Source: Chenopodium formosanum (lineage: Eukaryota; Streptophyta; Magnoliopsida; Caryophyllales; Amaranthaceae). From it: 64,000 bases of DNA. Within the stretch, counting starts at the first letter, position 1. Every line of letters starts with the position of its first letter. The translations under genes and the position numbers were made by a program. Under the pieces are notes generated by a model. That model had not been told where the DNA came from. It was given only the letters and a program-made list of their open reading frames with translations, and searched no databases. Location: contig CM044877.1 in the NCBI GenBank assembly GCA_024500155.1, positions 30,441,001-30,505,000 of the forward strand, given 5' to 3'. Positions 1-10,900 of the stretch are shown here, piece after piece.

Positions 1-571
1 CAACGTTGAAAGGTAGCGGGTGCATTACAAGCATTCTACGATATGCAAAAGTGCCATAGGGGCATGTAAAAGTAGTCTTCTCCTGATCTTCAGGGTGAAT
101 CGGAATTTGAAAAAATCCCGAATACCCATCCAAATAGCAAAAGAATTTATGATTAGCTAACCTCTCAAGCATTTGATTTATAAAGGGAAGAGGGAAGTGG
201 TCCTTTTTAGTGGCGATATTTAATCTGCGATAATCAATGCACATACGCCACCCTGTTACAGTTCTAGAGGGAATTAATTCATTTTTTTCATTTGTTATCA
301 CAGTCATCCCACCTTTTTTTGGCACTACCTGCACAGGACTTACCCATTTGGAGTCAGAAATAGGATAGATAATACCTGCATTAAGTAATTTAATGACCTC
401 CTTCTTGAATACTTCCTGCATGTTGGGATTTAATCTTCGTTGGGGTTGAATGCAGGGCTTATAGTTGTCCTCTAGATGTATCCTGTGCATACAAAAATCA
501 GGGCTAATACCCTTGAGATCATCAATACTGTACCCAATAGCTTTCTTATGGTTTTTAAGAACCCCTAGAAG
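1..571 (-). pseudogene. Athila reverse transcriptase, N-terminal part, with small deletion
   Basis: On the minus strand this reads as the first half of a Ty3/gypsy reverse transcriptase. Visible are a PQRRLNP block, PISDSKWVSPVQVVPKKGG, ELIPSRTVTGWRMCIDYRRLN, KKDHFPLPFINQMLERLA, LDGYSGF and EKTTFTCPYGTFAYRRM. The enzyme would copy the element RNA into cDNA in the cytoplasmic particle. It is in frame with the linker upstream apart from a TAA stop at 572-574. Near base 30 the conserved Met-Pro-Phe-Gly-Leu block is missing about ten bases, which shifts the frame just before the Asn-Ala-Pro-Ala-Thr-Phe motif. The YxDD active site lies beyond the window edge. Confidence 0.88.
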
Positions 572-1407
572 TTAGGAAGTTTGTAGGTCAGTAAGTAAAG
601 TACTGATGATCACGGGGTGTAGTACCTGTTCATCAAGAAAAATATATTTTAAATAAGAAGGGAGAGGTTTTAGCTCAGGTTTCTTGACCTCTGCAGGTTT
701 TGATTCCTGAACTAAATTTACTACCTTCATTGTTTCCTCGGGGCTTAACTCTTTTAAGGAAAGAGCCTTTTCAATATCTTGTACCTCATTACCCCAAACG
801 CTTGCATTGTCTCTAGATAAATTCCCGCAGAGAACTTCCTCTAGGGGATCCTTTGCAAGAACTTGTGGCAAGCTATCATCACAAATATCATCCATTATAT
901 CAATTACATCAATATAGCAACAATTCTCCTCTGGCATAGGCCCTTTCAAAACCTTCCCTAAATTAAAAGTAACATTGTCGTCACCTACAGAAAGGGTTAG
1001 TTTACCATTTTTAACATCAATAATTGCTCCTGCAGTATGGAGAAAAGGCCTACATAATATAATGGGTATTTGTGTATCCTCTGCCATGTCTAAAACAACA
1101 AAATCAACAGGAATAAAAAATTTACCAACTTTGACAGGGACGTCCTCTAAAATACCTAAGAGGTATTTTACCGAACGATCTGCCGTTTGCAAAGTTATAT
1201 TAGTAAGTTTAATTCTCCCATATTAAGTTTAGCACAGAAAGACGATGGCATGACACTGACACTAGCACCCAAATCACACAAAGCTTTATCAATAAAAACA
1301 TTCCCTATATGACAAAGGATAGAAAAACTACCGGGATCCTTTAATTTAGGAGGGGATTTGTTTTGCAATAAAGCGCTACACTCCTCTGTGAAAGATACAG
1401 TTTCCAC
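572..1407 (-). pseudogene. Athila aspartic protease and linker to RT
   Basis: The upstream part (1407-1195) carries PPKLKDPGSF, then ALCDLGASVSVMPSSF, the Asp-x-Gly active-site loop of Athila proteases, which mature the Gag-Pol polyprotein. The second part (1192-572) continues with a TADRSVKY block, VKVGKFFIPVDFVVLDM and a PIILCRPFL flap, then an acidic linker. The two parts are in different frames: one base appears to be missing near 1215-1220. A second frameshift near 1420 separates the protease from the gag tail. The family match is strong from motif order; activity is excluded by the breaks. Confidence 0.85.
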
Positions 1408-2934
1408 TTCATTAAAGGCCTTTTCCTAGTCAGAATGTCTTTCATAAATTTAGCATAAGCAGGAACTTGAGTGATTAAGTCAGTAAAAGGGACTGTTACC
1501 TGCAGGGTTTTCACAACCTCTAAAAATTTACCGAATTGTTTATCAAGCTTACTCTTCAGTTGTCTATTAGGGAATGGAAGTTTGATAACCAGGCTCTGCA
1601 CATCTCCTCCCTTATCCTCTGATTTACCCTACACAGAAACATTAGTAGATTTAGTATCTATTTGTAGCCCTACAGGGCTAGCAGGATTAGCGTTTGGTAT
1701 AGAGGAATCTAGATCAGGAACTGGTCTATCTTCCTTTGGCATAGGGGGTCCATCATAATGTGAACCACTCCTTAGAGTGATTGCATTGGCATGATCTGTA
1801 GGATGGATAGGTTGTGATGGTAGAGCTCCCTGCTGACGGGATTGTAGAGTAGATGAAAGTTGTGCAATTTGATTGTCCATGATTTTATTATGGGCTAGGA
1901 TAGAATCAATTTGCGCATCCCTACTCTCCATATGCTTTTGCATATTGGTAAGCATTGCTCTAATTTCTGTCATGGCAGGGTCGGAAGATGATGAGGGTGA
2001 TGCTTGGCTTTTCTGGCGGGAATTAGGATGATAAATATTTTTGCTGTGGTGGGGGTTGCTGTTGTGGTTGTTGTGGAAGTGGAGGGTTTTGTACATTGGT
2101 GCTCCGGTATGAAAGATATGGATGGTTCTTATAACCGGCATTGTAGGAATTGGAATAGGGGTTATTCTGCCTATAGGTTTGAAAGGCATTAACTTGTTCC
2201 ATTGAGCTCCTACAATCTTGCTCTCAATGACCTACAATTCCACAATTTTTACAAAAAGCTTCATTGTTAGAAACAGCAGAAACATTAGCTACAGAGTTAG
2301 GAGCAACAGTAAGATTATCTAATTTTTGACAAATAGACGTTAATTGAGCTTGCAAAAAGGATACGAAATCGACATTATGTTTTCCTTTATTTGCAAACCC
2401 TCTCGGATTCCCATATTGGGAATTGTGTATTGCCATGTCTTCGATAACCTGTCCTACATCGTCCACATTTAAATTCATGAACCTCCCACTAGCTGTAGAA
2501 TCTAGCACTGATCTAGAAGAATTTACAAGTCCATTATAGAATGCTTGGATCAATTGCCATTGTGCTAGATTGTGGTGGAGGCACTCTCTCTGTAGATCCT
2601 TGAACATCTCCCAAGCCTCATATAGCGTTTCATCGGCCTCTTGAGCGAAGTTCTAAATAGCACTCCTTAGTACCGCTGTTCTCTCTACAGGATAGTATTT
2701 ATTATAGAAATTCAAAGCAAGAGTTTCCCAGTCAGTAATACCAAGTGCAGTTCTATTCAAACCATTAAACCATAATTTAGCCTTGCCACATAATGAAAAA
2801 GGGAAAAGAATCTCCTTGATTTGGTCTTGCGTGACCCCGGCTTGTCTAATGGTGTTACAATATTGGCAGAAATCTGCGATGTGAAGATTAGGATCTTCAC
2901 CCTTAGCTCCACTGAATTGCTTCCTCTCTATCAT
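1408..2934 (-). pseudogene. Athila gag (capsid and nucleocapsid)
   Basis: Gag builds the virus-like particle. On the minus strand the capsid core runs from 2934 to about 2650 (EDPNLHIADFCQYC, LFPFSLCGKAKLWFNGL, FYNKYYPVERTA). The next segment (2607-2224) ends in a zinc knuckle, CKNCGIVGH, a stop, Glu-Gln-Asp, then Cys. The stop therefore falls inside the CCHC motif. A third segment (2189-1629), in another frame, holds a coiled, glutamine-rich region and the NAITLRSGS motif typical of the Athila gag-protease junction. The piece to about 1430 (LPFPNRQLKSKLDKQFGKFL, YAKFMKDIL) leads into the protease. At least three frame breaks are visible. Confidence 0.85.
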
Positions 2935-3346
2935 AGTGATAAATTGGGGCTTGATTTTGAATTGAACTCTATCTAGTGCCGGAGTGGGAGTAAGGTGCGA
3001 GAAATCTGTGAGCTTCGGCTGCGAGTAGTCACTGAGTTTCTTCTAGGCCGTCATCTTTGATTCTGAATTTGCAGGAATATGTGTGTCACTAGAATCAGAG
3101 GGAGGATCTCTTCGACTATTGTCCTCCTCAGAACCCGCCAGAATATGTCTATAGATTTTCCTTTGCCTATGAAAAGAGCGCTCGATCTCAGGATCAAATG
3201 GGATGTAACCTTATCTGGAACACCTGGGCATAAACAAGGAACTAAAAGACAAATATTAGAATTGCCTCAAAGAACTAACGTTCTCTGAGACAAAAGGGGA
3301 TAATCTAGACTACAAAAAATAATCAGAAAACAAAAATAAAACCGTT
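2935..3346 (-). other. ATH 5' leader
   Basis: About 400 bases lie between the primer binding site and the gag capsid core. I see no convincing coding sequence. The gag start codon is probably lost or lies here in a shifted frame. Confidence 0.5.
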
Positions 3347-3364
3347 TCCCCGGCAACGGCGCCA
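3347..3364 (-). other. ATH primer binding site
   Basis: The minus strand reads TGGCGCCGTTGCCGGGGA, the tRNA-complementary site typical of Athila elements. It lies five bases downstream of the LTR end (3370). Confidence 0.9.
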
Positions 3365-3369
3365 AATTT

Positions 3370-4762
3370 TGAAAGGGTAAAGTCGTATCCCCTAATCAAA
3401 ATTATATACCTAAGTCCTCTAACTAAAGTAGATAGGGAAGTAGGGTCGAACTCCACAGGAAAACAAGTCTTTTTACTCCTAATTATTTATTATAATCTAA
3501 ATTATCTAAGTAACCAATATTTTTGGGAATAAATTCTATACTACGAAGAATAAGTTTAGGGAGAAAAGAAACAATAATAAGGAAGCCTAGGGTCACATAT
3601 TCACCAATAATTAATATTTCGGGATAAAACATAATAATTGATAATTAACATTGCACAAATAAAATGATTAACAGGCTCTCGCAATTTATTAATCAATACA
3701 GATCTAACAGGCTCTCGCAATTTACTAGATCTAAGTTCTTATTAAAAATAGCCTTTAATATTAAATTAACATCTGCCCGATTCATCAATTCAATATTGCT
3801 AAACATTCACTATCAAATTACATCTGCTCGATTCATAGTCTAATTGCAAAGAATTAAAACAATTCAATAAGAAATTATCATGAAATATCAATAATCAATA
3901 ATAACAAATTATCCCTTCATATTAATTATGGATCCCCATAAACCCTAGAATGAAACTACTGACACATAATCATAACTAAACTAATTAAATAAATAAAACA
4001 AAACATAATCAAAGAAGTAAATGAAATAGCTGGAATTAAAGGAGAAGAAATTGTTACCAAAGGAAATCTGAATTAATGGAAGTAATTAAGAACAAGAGTT
4101 GAGAGAGAATTTAAGAGAGAGAAATATCCTAAGTAGAGAGAGAAAATCTAAAAAAGAACGTAATCCTAAAATTACGTACAAATCTCGCACTTAAACATCC
4201 CTCAAAACAAAAATTAAAATTAAACTAATCAGGTCTGAGAAAAACACGCGCCTGATCGGGCGCGCCTTTTTATTCGTGCGCCTTCTCAGCAGCGCCGCCC
4301 GATCGAGCTAGATGCTCGCACGATCGGGTGCGCCTTAGGCCACGCACCAACACTATGCATGCCGCGCCCGATTGTGCTAGCTTGCCCGATCGGGCCTTTG
4401 CTTCTCTTCGAGGCTTGGACTTCGATTGGGCTTGATTCCTCGGCCCAATCCGGATTTCCTCTTTGGGTCTTGAATACTCGGTCCAAATACCTCTATCCCG
4501 ATTACCGATCCCTTAATCACCGGCTCGATGACTCTAACCGGCCTTGGGCTTCAAAGATGGTCGTGCTTTTCTAATTCCCGTAGCCGCTCCATGAAAAACC
4601 CGAGAAAATGCTCTAAAGGTGCAATTCCCTACAAAACTCAACAAAGACTACGAAAACACTAGAAAACACCAATTAGTAATAAAAGTGGCTCGAAAGAGCC
4701 AAAAACACTACTAATTATGACCAAGGGACGGGGGTAAATTACTATATAAAATGGACTTATCA
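3370..4762 (-). repeat. ATH 5' LTR (1393 bp)
   Basis: In element orientation it runs from TGATAAGTCC (at 4762) to CCTTTCA (at 3370), so it has TG..CA ends, and the primer binding site follows. A short hairpin, TGGCTC-GAAA-GAGCCA, lies at 4686-4701, about 60 bases inside the LTR start. A GC-rich block with palindromic words occupies 4253-4396. The remainder is AT-rich, including two copies of a CTCGCAATTTA word near 3676 and 3713. I see no clear TATA box. Confidence 0.85.
4253..4396. repeat. GC-rich palindromic word cluster in ATH LTR
   Basis: Five variants of a CGATCGGGCG-like word occur at about 4253, 4297, 4319, 4361 and 4384. The last is a perfect 12-bp palindrome, GCCCGATCGGGC, at 4384-4395. 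The surroundings are strongly AT-rich. Confidence 0.8.
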
Positions 4763-5661
4763 AAAGTAGAGATAAAAATTCTTGAATTTTGATTTGTATT
4801 ACAACATTGCTTCAATCAAGTTTGGATTTCTTTTTCATATCAATGAAAGTTTGTGAGATTTCTTTCCTTTGAATTTACTTTTATTGCAATTTCCTTTAAT
4901 GGTTGAATGTTTGATTTGAATTTTTGTTTAGGTTTGAGAAATTGTTGAATGATTTAATTCCTTCTTGATTAAACTTGAAATGAATATGTTTGTGATTGAA
5001 TTTGTTTTGTCTTTCAATTTCACCATGATTAGTGAGTAGATTAGTTGCTTGGGAGAAGGGGAAGCGTGCTTGATTGATGATTTTTGCTAGTTGTTGATCA
5101 TTGATTGATTGAATTGTTGCAATTAAATTGGTAGACATAGTTGTGCATGTGATTAATTAGACTAGGAGTGATCAACCTATAAGATTAATCTAGATTGCAT
5201 TGCAAATTTCAATGACATGAACCCTTGATTTGAGAATTGCTTTAATTGATTGAATTTGATTGTGATTTTCCTTGTTAGCCATTCATAGTGAACCCTAGCT
5301 TGGCTTATAGGAGATAGCTTTTGGATTCCTTTGCTTGCAACTATTGTTTGTCCATTGTAATGTTTGAATCAATTGAGTGATCTATCAATTAGCATAATCA
5401 TTGAGCTTGCATGTGGAACCTATATCCCTAGTGTTAAGCATATTGAATTCCTTAATTTATCTAGTTTCTTGATACCTTAGTTACCAACCATAACAATTAA
5501 CAATTTTCAAATTAGCTTGACATAGGCTATAGCTTGCACCTACTCATTCCTTTGGGTTCGACCCTTGACTTACCATATACTCGTATTAGGTTGGTTGAGT
5601 GTTACAAATTTAGTTTGGCTCTAGGAAGGGGTAGAGAACGACCTACATTTTCCTCTTGTGA
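4763..5661 (+). repeat. SL0: 3' part of an LTR of the SL1-SL3 family
   Basis: This AT-rich stretch is the opposite-strand homologue of the first part of SL2. Shared blocks include CATAGTGAACCCTAGCTT at 5284-5301, GGGTTCGACCCTTGACTT near 5555-5572 and the end TCCTCTTGTGA at 5661. Only the downstream part of the LTR is present because ATH interrupts it at 4762/4763; the upstream part must lie left of the window. It sits in the gag of TAT-old, which resumes at 5662. No coding sequence is supported. Confidence 0.72.
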
Positions 5662-6028
5662 GAGATGGGTCAACCTTCAAGTTTGACCTTGTCAAAAAGA
5701 AAGTTTCACTATCTAAGAGGCCCTGATGGAGGCGAAAGCCTACATACAAGCGACCAAGCTCTGCACCCAGCAACTAGTCAGACTATAAAAAGCCTGACAA
5801 ACAAAAGGTGAGTCGGAAAGCTTGGTCGGCTCCCAAAGCTTAATAAAGCAATAAAAGAAAAGAAATCTAGGCAGTTGACAACTCTGATTAGCCGTCCCAG
5901 AAGAATAAAAAAGAGCTTAAACTGCATGTCCCCAAGTACGAGTTTAATAAAGACTGCTACTTTATCCTCATGGAGATCAAAGACCAAGTGACTATTGAGA
6001 AGCCCGCTACTATGAAAGGTTCCTCTGA
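5662..6028 (+). pseudogene. TAT-old gag fragment
   Basis: Base-level similarity to TAT1 about 15230-15585 is clear: shared stretches include GCCTACATACAAGCGACCAAG (one mismatch) and TATCCTCATGGAGAT. It encodes the end of capsid and the approach to nucleocapsid in a Tat gag, now with stops. The left side is bounded by SL0. The right side is joined directly to the inside of the COP1 LTR at 6029, without the zinc knuckle or anything downstream. It is probably the left remnant of the element continued at 27935. Confidence 0.75.
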
Positions 6029-6374
6029 AATTGCAACCCTAGAAATGGATCTTATTTATAAATCACATCTCTAAATAAGAGTCCATGTCAAGTCCAAAAT
6101 CCTAACTCTAACATAACTACTTTGGCCCAATCCTATTCATGGTTATTCATATCCTCATGAGGCCCATTAATGGGCCTCTAACTTGTTTAACCCAATACTC
6201 TTGTTGTGTAACCTTATAGGATCCATTCTAGAGGGATTTAGACTATTTGACTACCCCAAAGATCATTTATCATAATCCAGCAATAGACAATGATGACCCA
6301 AAAGAATGAACTTATTATCTCCATAATAGTGATCCTTGATGTATCTAGTAATTGCACTTATCAAAGACATAATT
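6029..6374 (-). repeat. COP1 3' LTR, truncated
   Basis: Homologous to 27586-27934, the start of the COP1 5' LTR: shared stretches include GGATCTTATTTATA, AATAAGAGTCCATGTCAAG and CATAATTCCTT. A minus-strand TATAAATA box is visible near 6052-6059. The upstream polypurine context AAGTGGGAGACT (minus strand, just right of 6374) marks the LTR start. The last 430 or so bases are missing at the 6028/6029 junction. Confidence 0.8.
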
Positions 6375-7200
6375 CCTTTAGTCTCCCACTTGTTTGAGAT
6401 AAGTGCGCAATATTCAAATTCCTTAAGTCAATGTGTGTCGATTTGATAATATGGTTGCATCTCATGTCGTGATCATATTTATATACAAATCTTTTCTTGA
6501 AATCTGAGTTAGAATTACAAAACAAATGATTAATATGTAATCTATTTGAGCACGACCATGCATTTTCAAAATTCTTCTTCTTCAAGGGGCCAAGACACAT
6601 TCCTAATTAAATAGGCAGACTTAATCTAATCTTGTGGCAACCAAATATCCCACTCAACTCCTAAATTAACTGGGAAACATCATTTATAATCTTCAGTTAC
6701 GGAAAGACATTTGAATGTACCATAGTAAATAATTTATTGGATGGAATCAGTGTTCCACTCATGTCAAAGGAATCCACTAATATATCCGGAAGCTTTATAC
6801 TTGAACTTCAAAGTAAGTCTATAGTTCGATCATGCATCATACATGCATATCCATGTGATTGACCGAGCTTCATTACGATCCTATATCCCATGAAATTGCG
6901 CTATCCAATCTATCTCACATGCTAGTCCTTGTATTGAAATCATTTATGTCCACTTTAATGATTTCAAACTAGGAACTTAATATAATATATGGATTTTGTT
7001 CACCTGTGGGGTTTCATTCACCAGGTCATCGACCTGGTGAGCCCATCAAACCATTATTATTTTGGACATTTTATTTAACATTAAAACTATAATTAAATAA
7101 GAGAAATAATAAATTTCTGTTTAAACATAAATTTGCAAATGAATGTATTACATATGTAATAAGTTTTTCTCAAAACAAATACAACTTGAATTACATCATT
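6375..7200 (-). other. COP1 3' untranslated region with hairpin
   Basis: AT-rich non-coding sequence lies between the RNase H end and the LTR. A perfect 9-bp stem, CACCAGGTC/GACCTGGTG with a three-base loop, lies at 7019-7039. The stretch 6375-6620 resembles the part of COP2 and COP3 just inside their LTRs, for example the GAGCACGACC-ATGCATTTT stretch. No ORF of note. Confidence 0.65.
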
Positions 7201-7880
7201 AGCCTCAATCCAGTTGCACTAGCATGTTTCTCATCCATATGAATTTTGCACATCTTAACATCTCCTCTACCAACGATTTCTCGAATGAGGTGATACTTCC
7301 TCTCAACATGTTTGGATTTGAAGTGTGACCTTGGTCCTTTGATTGAGCAATGGTGCCATTGTTGTCACAATGCAACTCAATTCCCTTTTGAGCACTTAGT
7401 ATAATGTCCAGTTATGTTAGGAACTTCTTAATCCAAAATGCTTCCTTAGCTGCTTCAACAGTAGCCAAATACTCTAATTCTGTCGTGGAGTCTGCTACAC
7501 ATGCTTAAAGCATATGCAACATCCGCCCGTGTACAAATCTGCTACACATGCTTTAAGCATATGCAACATCCGTATAGCCTTTGACAACCAACTCGTCTTC
7601 GCCGCCATATACTATAAACAATCCTTTCGTCCTTCTCAAGTACTTAAGGATGTTCTTGACAGCTGTCTAGTGCGCTTCACCTGGATTTGCCCAACACATG
7701 CTCAAAGCATATACAACATTCGACCGTGTACAAATCATGGCATACATTATCGACCCTACTGCCGAAGCATAAGGTACAATAGCCATACGTCTCATCTTGT
7801 CTAGCATAATAGGACATTGAGATTTACTGAGCGTAATGCCATGGGAAATGAGGAGAAATCCTCTCTTGGAGTTTGTCATC
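7201..7880 (-). pseudogene. COP1 RNase H
   Basis: The C-terminal copia RNase H removes RNA from the RNA-DNA hybrid. On the minus strand the connection region (MTNSKRGFLLISHGITLSKSQ, ended here at Ser-Gln) leads into YASAVGSIMYAMICTRSNVVYAL. The RNase H core follows: STTELEYLATVEAAKEAFWIKK and an ELHCDNNGTIAQSKD block near 7370-7330, then a degraded tail. A short direct repeat at 7495-7575, two copies of a GCTACACATGCTT word and its neighbours, interrupts the frame. Family and position are secure; stops make it inactive. Confidence 0.8.
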
Positions 7881-8640
7881 TCAAACCTGTCAAGAACCTT
7901 ATCAATATAAGTCTCTTAACTCAGTCCAATCATCCTTCGAGACCTATCTTGATGGATTTTAATTCCCAAAATGTACTTGGCGTCACCCAAGTCCTTCAAA
8001 GAGAAATAACTCTTCAACCATTCCTTGACTGACTCAAGCATTGGTATGTCATTCCCCATGAGTAGTATGTCATTTACATACAAGACTAAGAAAACCATGA
8101 TGCTCCCACTAGACTTCTTGTATACACAAGGTTCCTCTTCACTTTGAGAAAACCAATCGCCTCATCAAAACGAATATTCCAACTCCTTAATACTTTCTTC
8201 AATCCATAAATGGATTTTTGAAGTTTTCATACCTTGCCTTGATTTTCTGGATCTTTAAAACCCTCAGGTTGTGTCATTTACACTTCCTCCATCAAGAACC
8301 CATTCAAGAAGGTGATTTTGACATTTATCTGCCAAATTTTGTAATCGAAAATGCAGGAATCGCTAGAAGAATTCGAATAGACTTAAGCATAGCTACTGGG
8401 GAAAAGGTCTCATCATAGTCAGTACCATGAATTTGTCTGTACCCTTTTGTAACCAGTCTCGCTTATAGATGTAGGCATTTCCATCTTTGTTTGTCTTAAT
8501 CTTGAAGACCCACTTGCAGCCAATGGGTTTTACCCCTTTACGAAAGTCTACAAGGGTCGACACAATATTTTCAGACATTGATTCCATTTCAGATTTCATG
8601 GCCTCAAGCCATTTTTATGAGTTGGGTCTCACCAAAGCTT
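7881..8640 (-). pseudogene. COP1 reverse transcriptase
   Basis: A copia RT: the N-terminal block is WLEAMKSEMESM, then GVKPIGCKWVFKIKTNKDG near 8530-8470. The active site near 8069-8080 reads Tyr-Val-Asn-Asp in LYVNDILLMGND. The canonical motif is Tyr-Val-Asp-Asp, so the first catalytic aspartate has become asparagine, a G-to-A change in the coding strand. SLKDLGDAKYILGIKIHQD follows. Stops lie between the two parts. It shares its frame with integrase upstream and RNase H downstream. Confidence 0.87.
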
Positions 8641-8923
8641 GTTTGTAGGTTGTAGGCTCTTCATTCTCAAATAAGAAGATTTTATAATCCTCAGTTAATA
8701 GAACCTCAACAAACTATTTGTTTCTGATTCTGGTAGACCTACGTGGGGTAGGAGCAACAATAGAAATATTCTCTTCAAGATTTTTGCAAGAATTAAATTC
8801 AACTGGGACGATAGGAGTCTCGCTAGTTGAATTAGCTTGCCCTGACACATGATTTGTCGTATTAGTCAACTAATGCCCCCTCGCCCTTGATGTGGTGTTA
8901 TCCACATCTATTTGTTGCTCGTC
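8641..8923 (-). pseudogene. COP1 integrase-RT linker
   Basis: Linker of the copia polyprotein, in the same frame as integrase and RT, with several stops. Near its end is RRSTRIRNK, a basic motif commonly seen before copia RT. Confidence 0.65.
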
Positions 8924-9990
8924 TCAAATTTCTTCGAGAACCATTTCTTCGAGAACCACTTTACCCCCACTTGACTTTGTAGAAAGAAATTCTCTTTCTA
9001 GAAAGACACCATTGCGAGCAACAAACACTTTGTTATCATCACGATTGTAGAAGTAATACCCTTTTTTGTTTTTGGGATAACCCACAAAGAAACATTTGTC
9101 TGATTTAGGGCCTAGTTTATCGCCTTGTAAACGTTTTACATAGACTTCACATCCGCAAATCTTGAGATAAGACAATTTTGGAACTTTTCCAGTCCATAAC
9201 TCATGTGGAGTCTTCTCAACTACTTTGGATGGGCTTCTATTCAGTATGTTCGCATCTGTTTCTAATGCATATCCCCAAAACGTTATGTGTAAATTAGTAA
9301 AGCTCATTATGGATCGAACCATGTCTAGTAGAGTTCGATTCCTTCTTTCTGAAACACCATTTAACCGTGGTGTTCCTAGAGGAGTTAATTGTGAAATTAT
9401 TCCATAATTAATAAGATGTTCATCAAATTCTTGGGTCAAATATTCACTACCACCATCAGATCGCAGTGCTTTAATTGTCTTCCCAAGCTGGTTTTGTAAC
9501 TCATTATGAAATTCTTTGAACTTTTCAAAAGATTCCGATTTATGCTTCATTAAATAGATATATTCATACCTAATTAAATCATTAGTAAAAGCAATAAACT
9601 AGTTAAAACCACCTCTAGGTTTTAAACTCATTGGTCTGCACACATCCGTATGTATGAGGCCTAAAAGGTCACTAGCTCTTTCACCCTTTCCAGTAAAAGG
9701 TACCCCGGTCATTTTACCTAACAAGCATGACTCACAGTTCTCAAATGATTCATGATCATATGAATTTAGGAGTCCATCCTTTTGTAATTTCTGGATACGC
9801 GATTGGTTTATATGACCTAACCTACAATGCCAAAAATAGGTTTGGTTTGATTCATCTGTTTTGTGCTTTTTCTGATTACTGTTGTGAACATGAGTTGTAT
9901 AATCTAAGACATACAAACCATTCATCAATTTTGTGTTAGCATATAACATATTTTCTTTGGAAATAAAACAACACTTGTCTCTTATTTCAT
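8924..9990 (-). pseudogene. COP1 integrase
   Basis: Integrase inserts the cDNA into chromosomal DNA. The zinc domain shows HCRLGHINQSRIQKL and CESCLLGKM (His-x4-His, Cys-x2-Cys). The catalytic residues are all visible: Asp in LIHTDVCRPM, Asp in ALRSDGGSEYL and Glu in NGVSERRNRTLLDMVRS. The core continues through WGYALETDANILN to FVGYPKNKKGYYFYN, the usual copia C-terminal block. One TAG stop at 9599-9601 replaces the expected tyrosine after GGFN. Otherwise the frame is open from 10180 to 8924. Confidence 0.88.
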
Positions 9991-10290
9991 AAGAAAAACC
10001 TTCAGTATCTAAAACAGGAACTAAAATAATGTTCTTGGTAATAGTTGGGACATAATAACAGTTATTAAGCACCAAGATAAGGCCAGACGGAAGTCTCAAA
10101 TGATAGTTTTCAATAGCAAACGCAACAACTTTTACTCCATTTCCTACTTGAAGTGTGACTTCCCCTTTAGCTAACATCATACTCTCTCTTAAGCCCTGTA
10201 TGTTATTAATAATGTGAGCACCACAACCGGTATCGAATACCCAATTGCTAGAAGAGGTAAGATTGATTTCAACAACAAAAACTTTAGGTA
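9991..10290 (-). pseudogene. COP1 aspartic protease
   Basis: The active site reads WVFDTGCGAHI near 10224-10245, the Asp-Thr-Gly-Cys-Gly variant seen in one branch of plant copia elements. VGNGVKVVAFAIENYHLRLP and LVLNNCYYVPTITKNI follow. Protease releases the mature proteins from the polyprotein. It is in frame with integrase downstream. Confidence 0.83.
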
Positions 10291-10900
10291 ACTCCTTACC
10301 TTTTGTCTTCAGTGGTGTGTTGTGGGGACAATTTGGTAACTGGCAAGACTACCTACCGCAATAGAAGCATTGGCTTCCCTCCTTCTTCAAGTACTCCTCT
10401 GTGTGGTTGATCAATAGGTTGACTAGTATCACTATCGAGCCTTCATCATTATGAATAAGCTTGACAAGATCAAATCCATAATGGAGTGAGAACAGAATAG
10501 TATCATGTGCAGAGTCATCATCGAACGACCTCCCTAAGATGTCAATCTGATTGGGTAATCCAATCAGTTCCTAAATATGGGTCTTAACTGACTGACCAGG
10601 GATGATTTTCTTAGCCATTATCTTACAATGAATATTGTAAGTCTTAAACCTTACACTATCAGTCCAAGAGTAGTAAATATGAGGGATCGAATTAACGACT
10701 TCTCTTACATTTTGGTCGTTGATGCCTCCACTTCCTAATGCCCCAAAGCTACCTCGACAGATGGCACGAAGACATTCATGCAGTTTGGTCAACTCATAAT
10801 CCTTGAACCTTCTTTTCCAACAAGTTGGAATATGCAATATGACTTTCTTGGTTTTCTTTACATCCGAAACATCTTTTGAATGCCTATCAGAAGTGAGACC
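10291..10900 (-). pseudogene. COP1 gag, 3' part
   Basis: On the minus strand this follows the TAT1 insertion point and reads as a degraded copia gag ending in a damaged zinc knuckle (CFYCGR, stop, then PNCPHN) just before the protease. The longest open piece is 10837-10571. Its start is the ATG at 25031 on the far side of TAT1. Assignment rests on position and on the knuckle, since the capsid part is poorly conserved. Confidence 0.6.

Larger units (their letters stand above)
1..4762 (-). mobile_element. ATH: Athila-like Ty3/gypsy element, 5' half
   Basis: Read on the minus strand, the order is LTR (4762 to 3370), primer binding site, leader, gag, protease and start of reverse transcriptase, with the rest beyond base 1. 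The gag and protease signatures (a leucine-rich gag core, an Ala-Ile-Thr-Leu-Arg-Ser-Gly motif, a protease with Asp-Leu-Gly-Ala-Ser) are those of the Athila group. The coding part has several frameshifts and stops, so the copy is dead. Its 5' LTR end lies inside SL0, so it inserted after SL0. The left end, and therefore the TSD, is outside the window. Confidence 0.88.
6029..10900 (-). mobile_element. COP1: Ty1/copia element, 3' part (pol and truncated 3' LTR)
   Basis: On the minus strand the order is gag, protease, integrase, reverse transcriptase, RNase H, 3' UTR, LTR. Integrase before RT defines copia. The 5' part lies at 24873-27934, because TAT1 is inserted at 10900/24873 with TSD AGACC. 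Pol stays in one frame from about 10180 to 7667 with point stops only. The 3' LTR keeps only its first 346 bases; the rest was lost in a deletion joining it to TAT-old gag. Confidence 0.9.
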
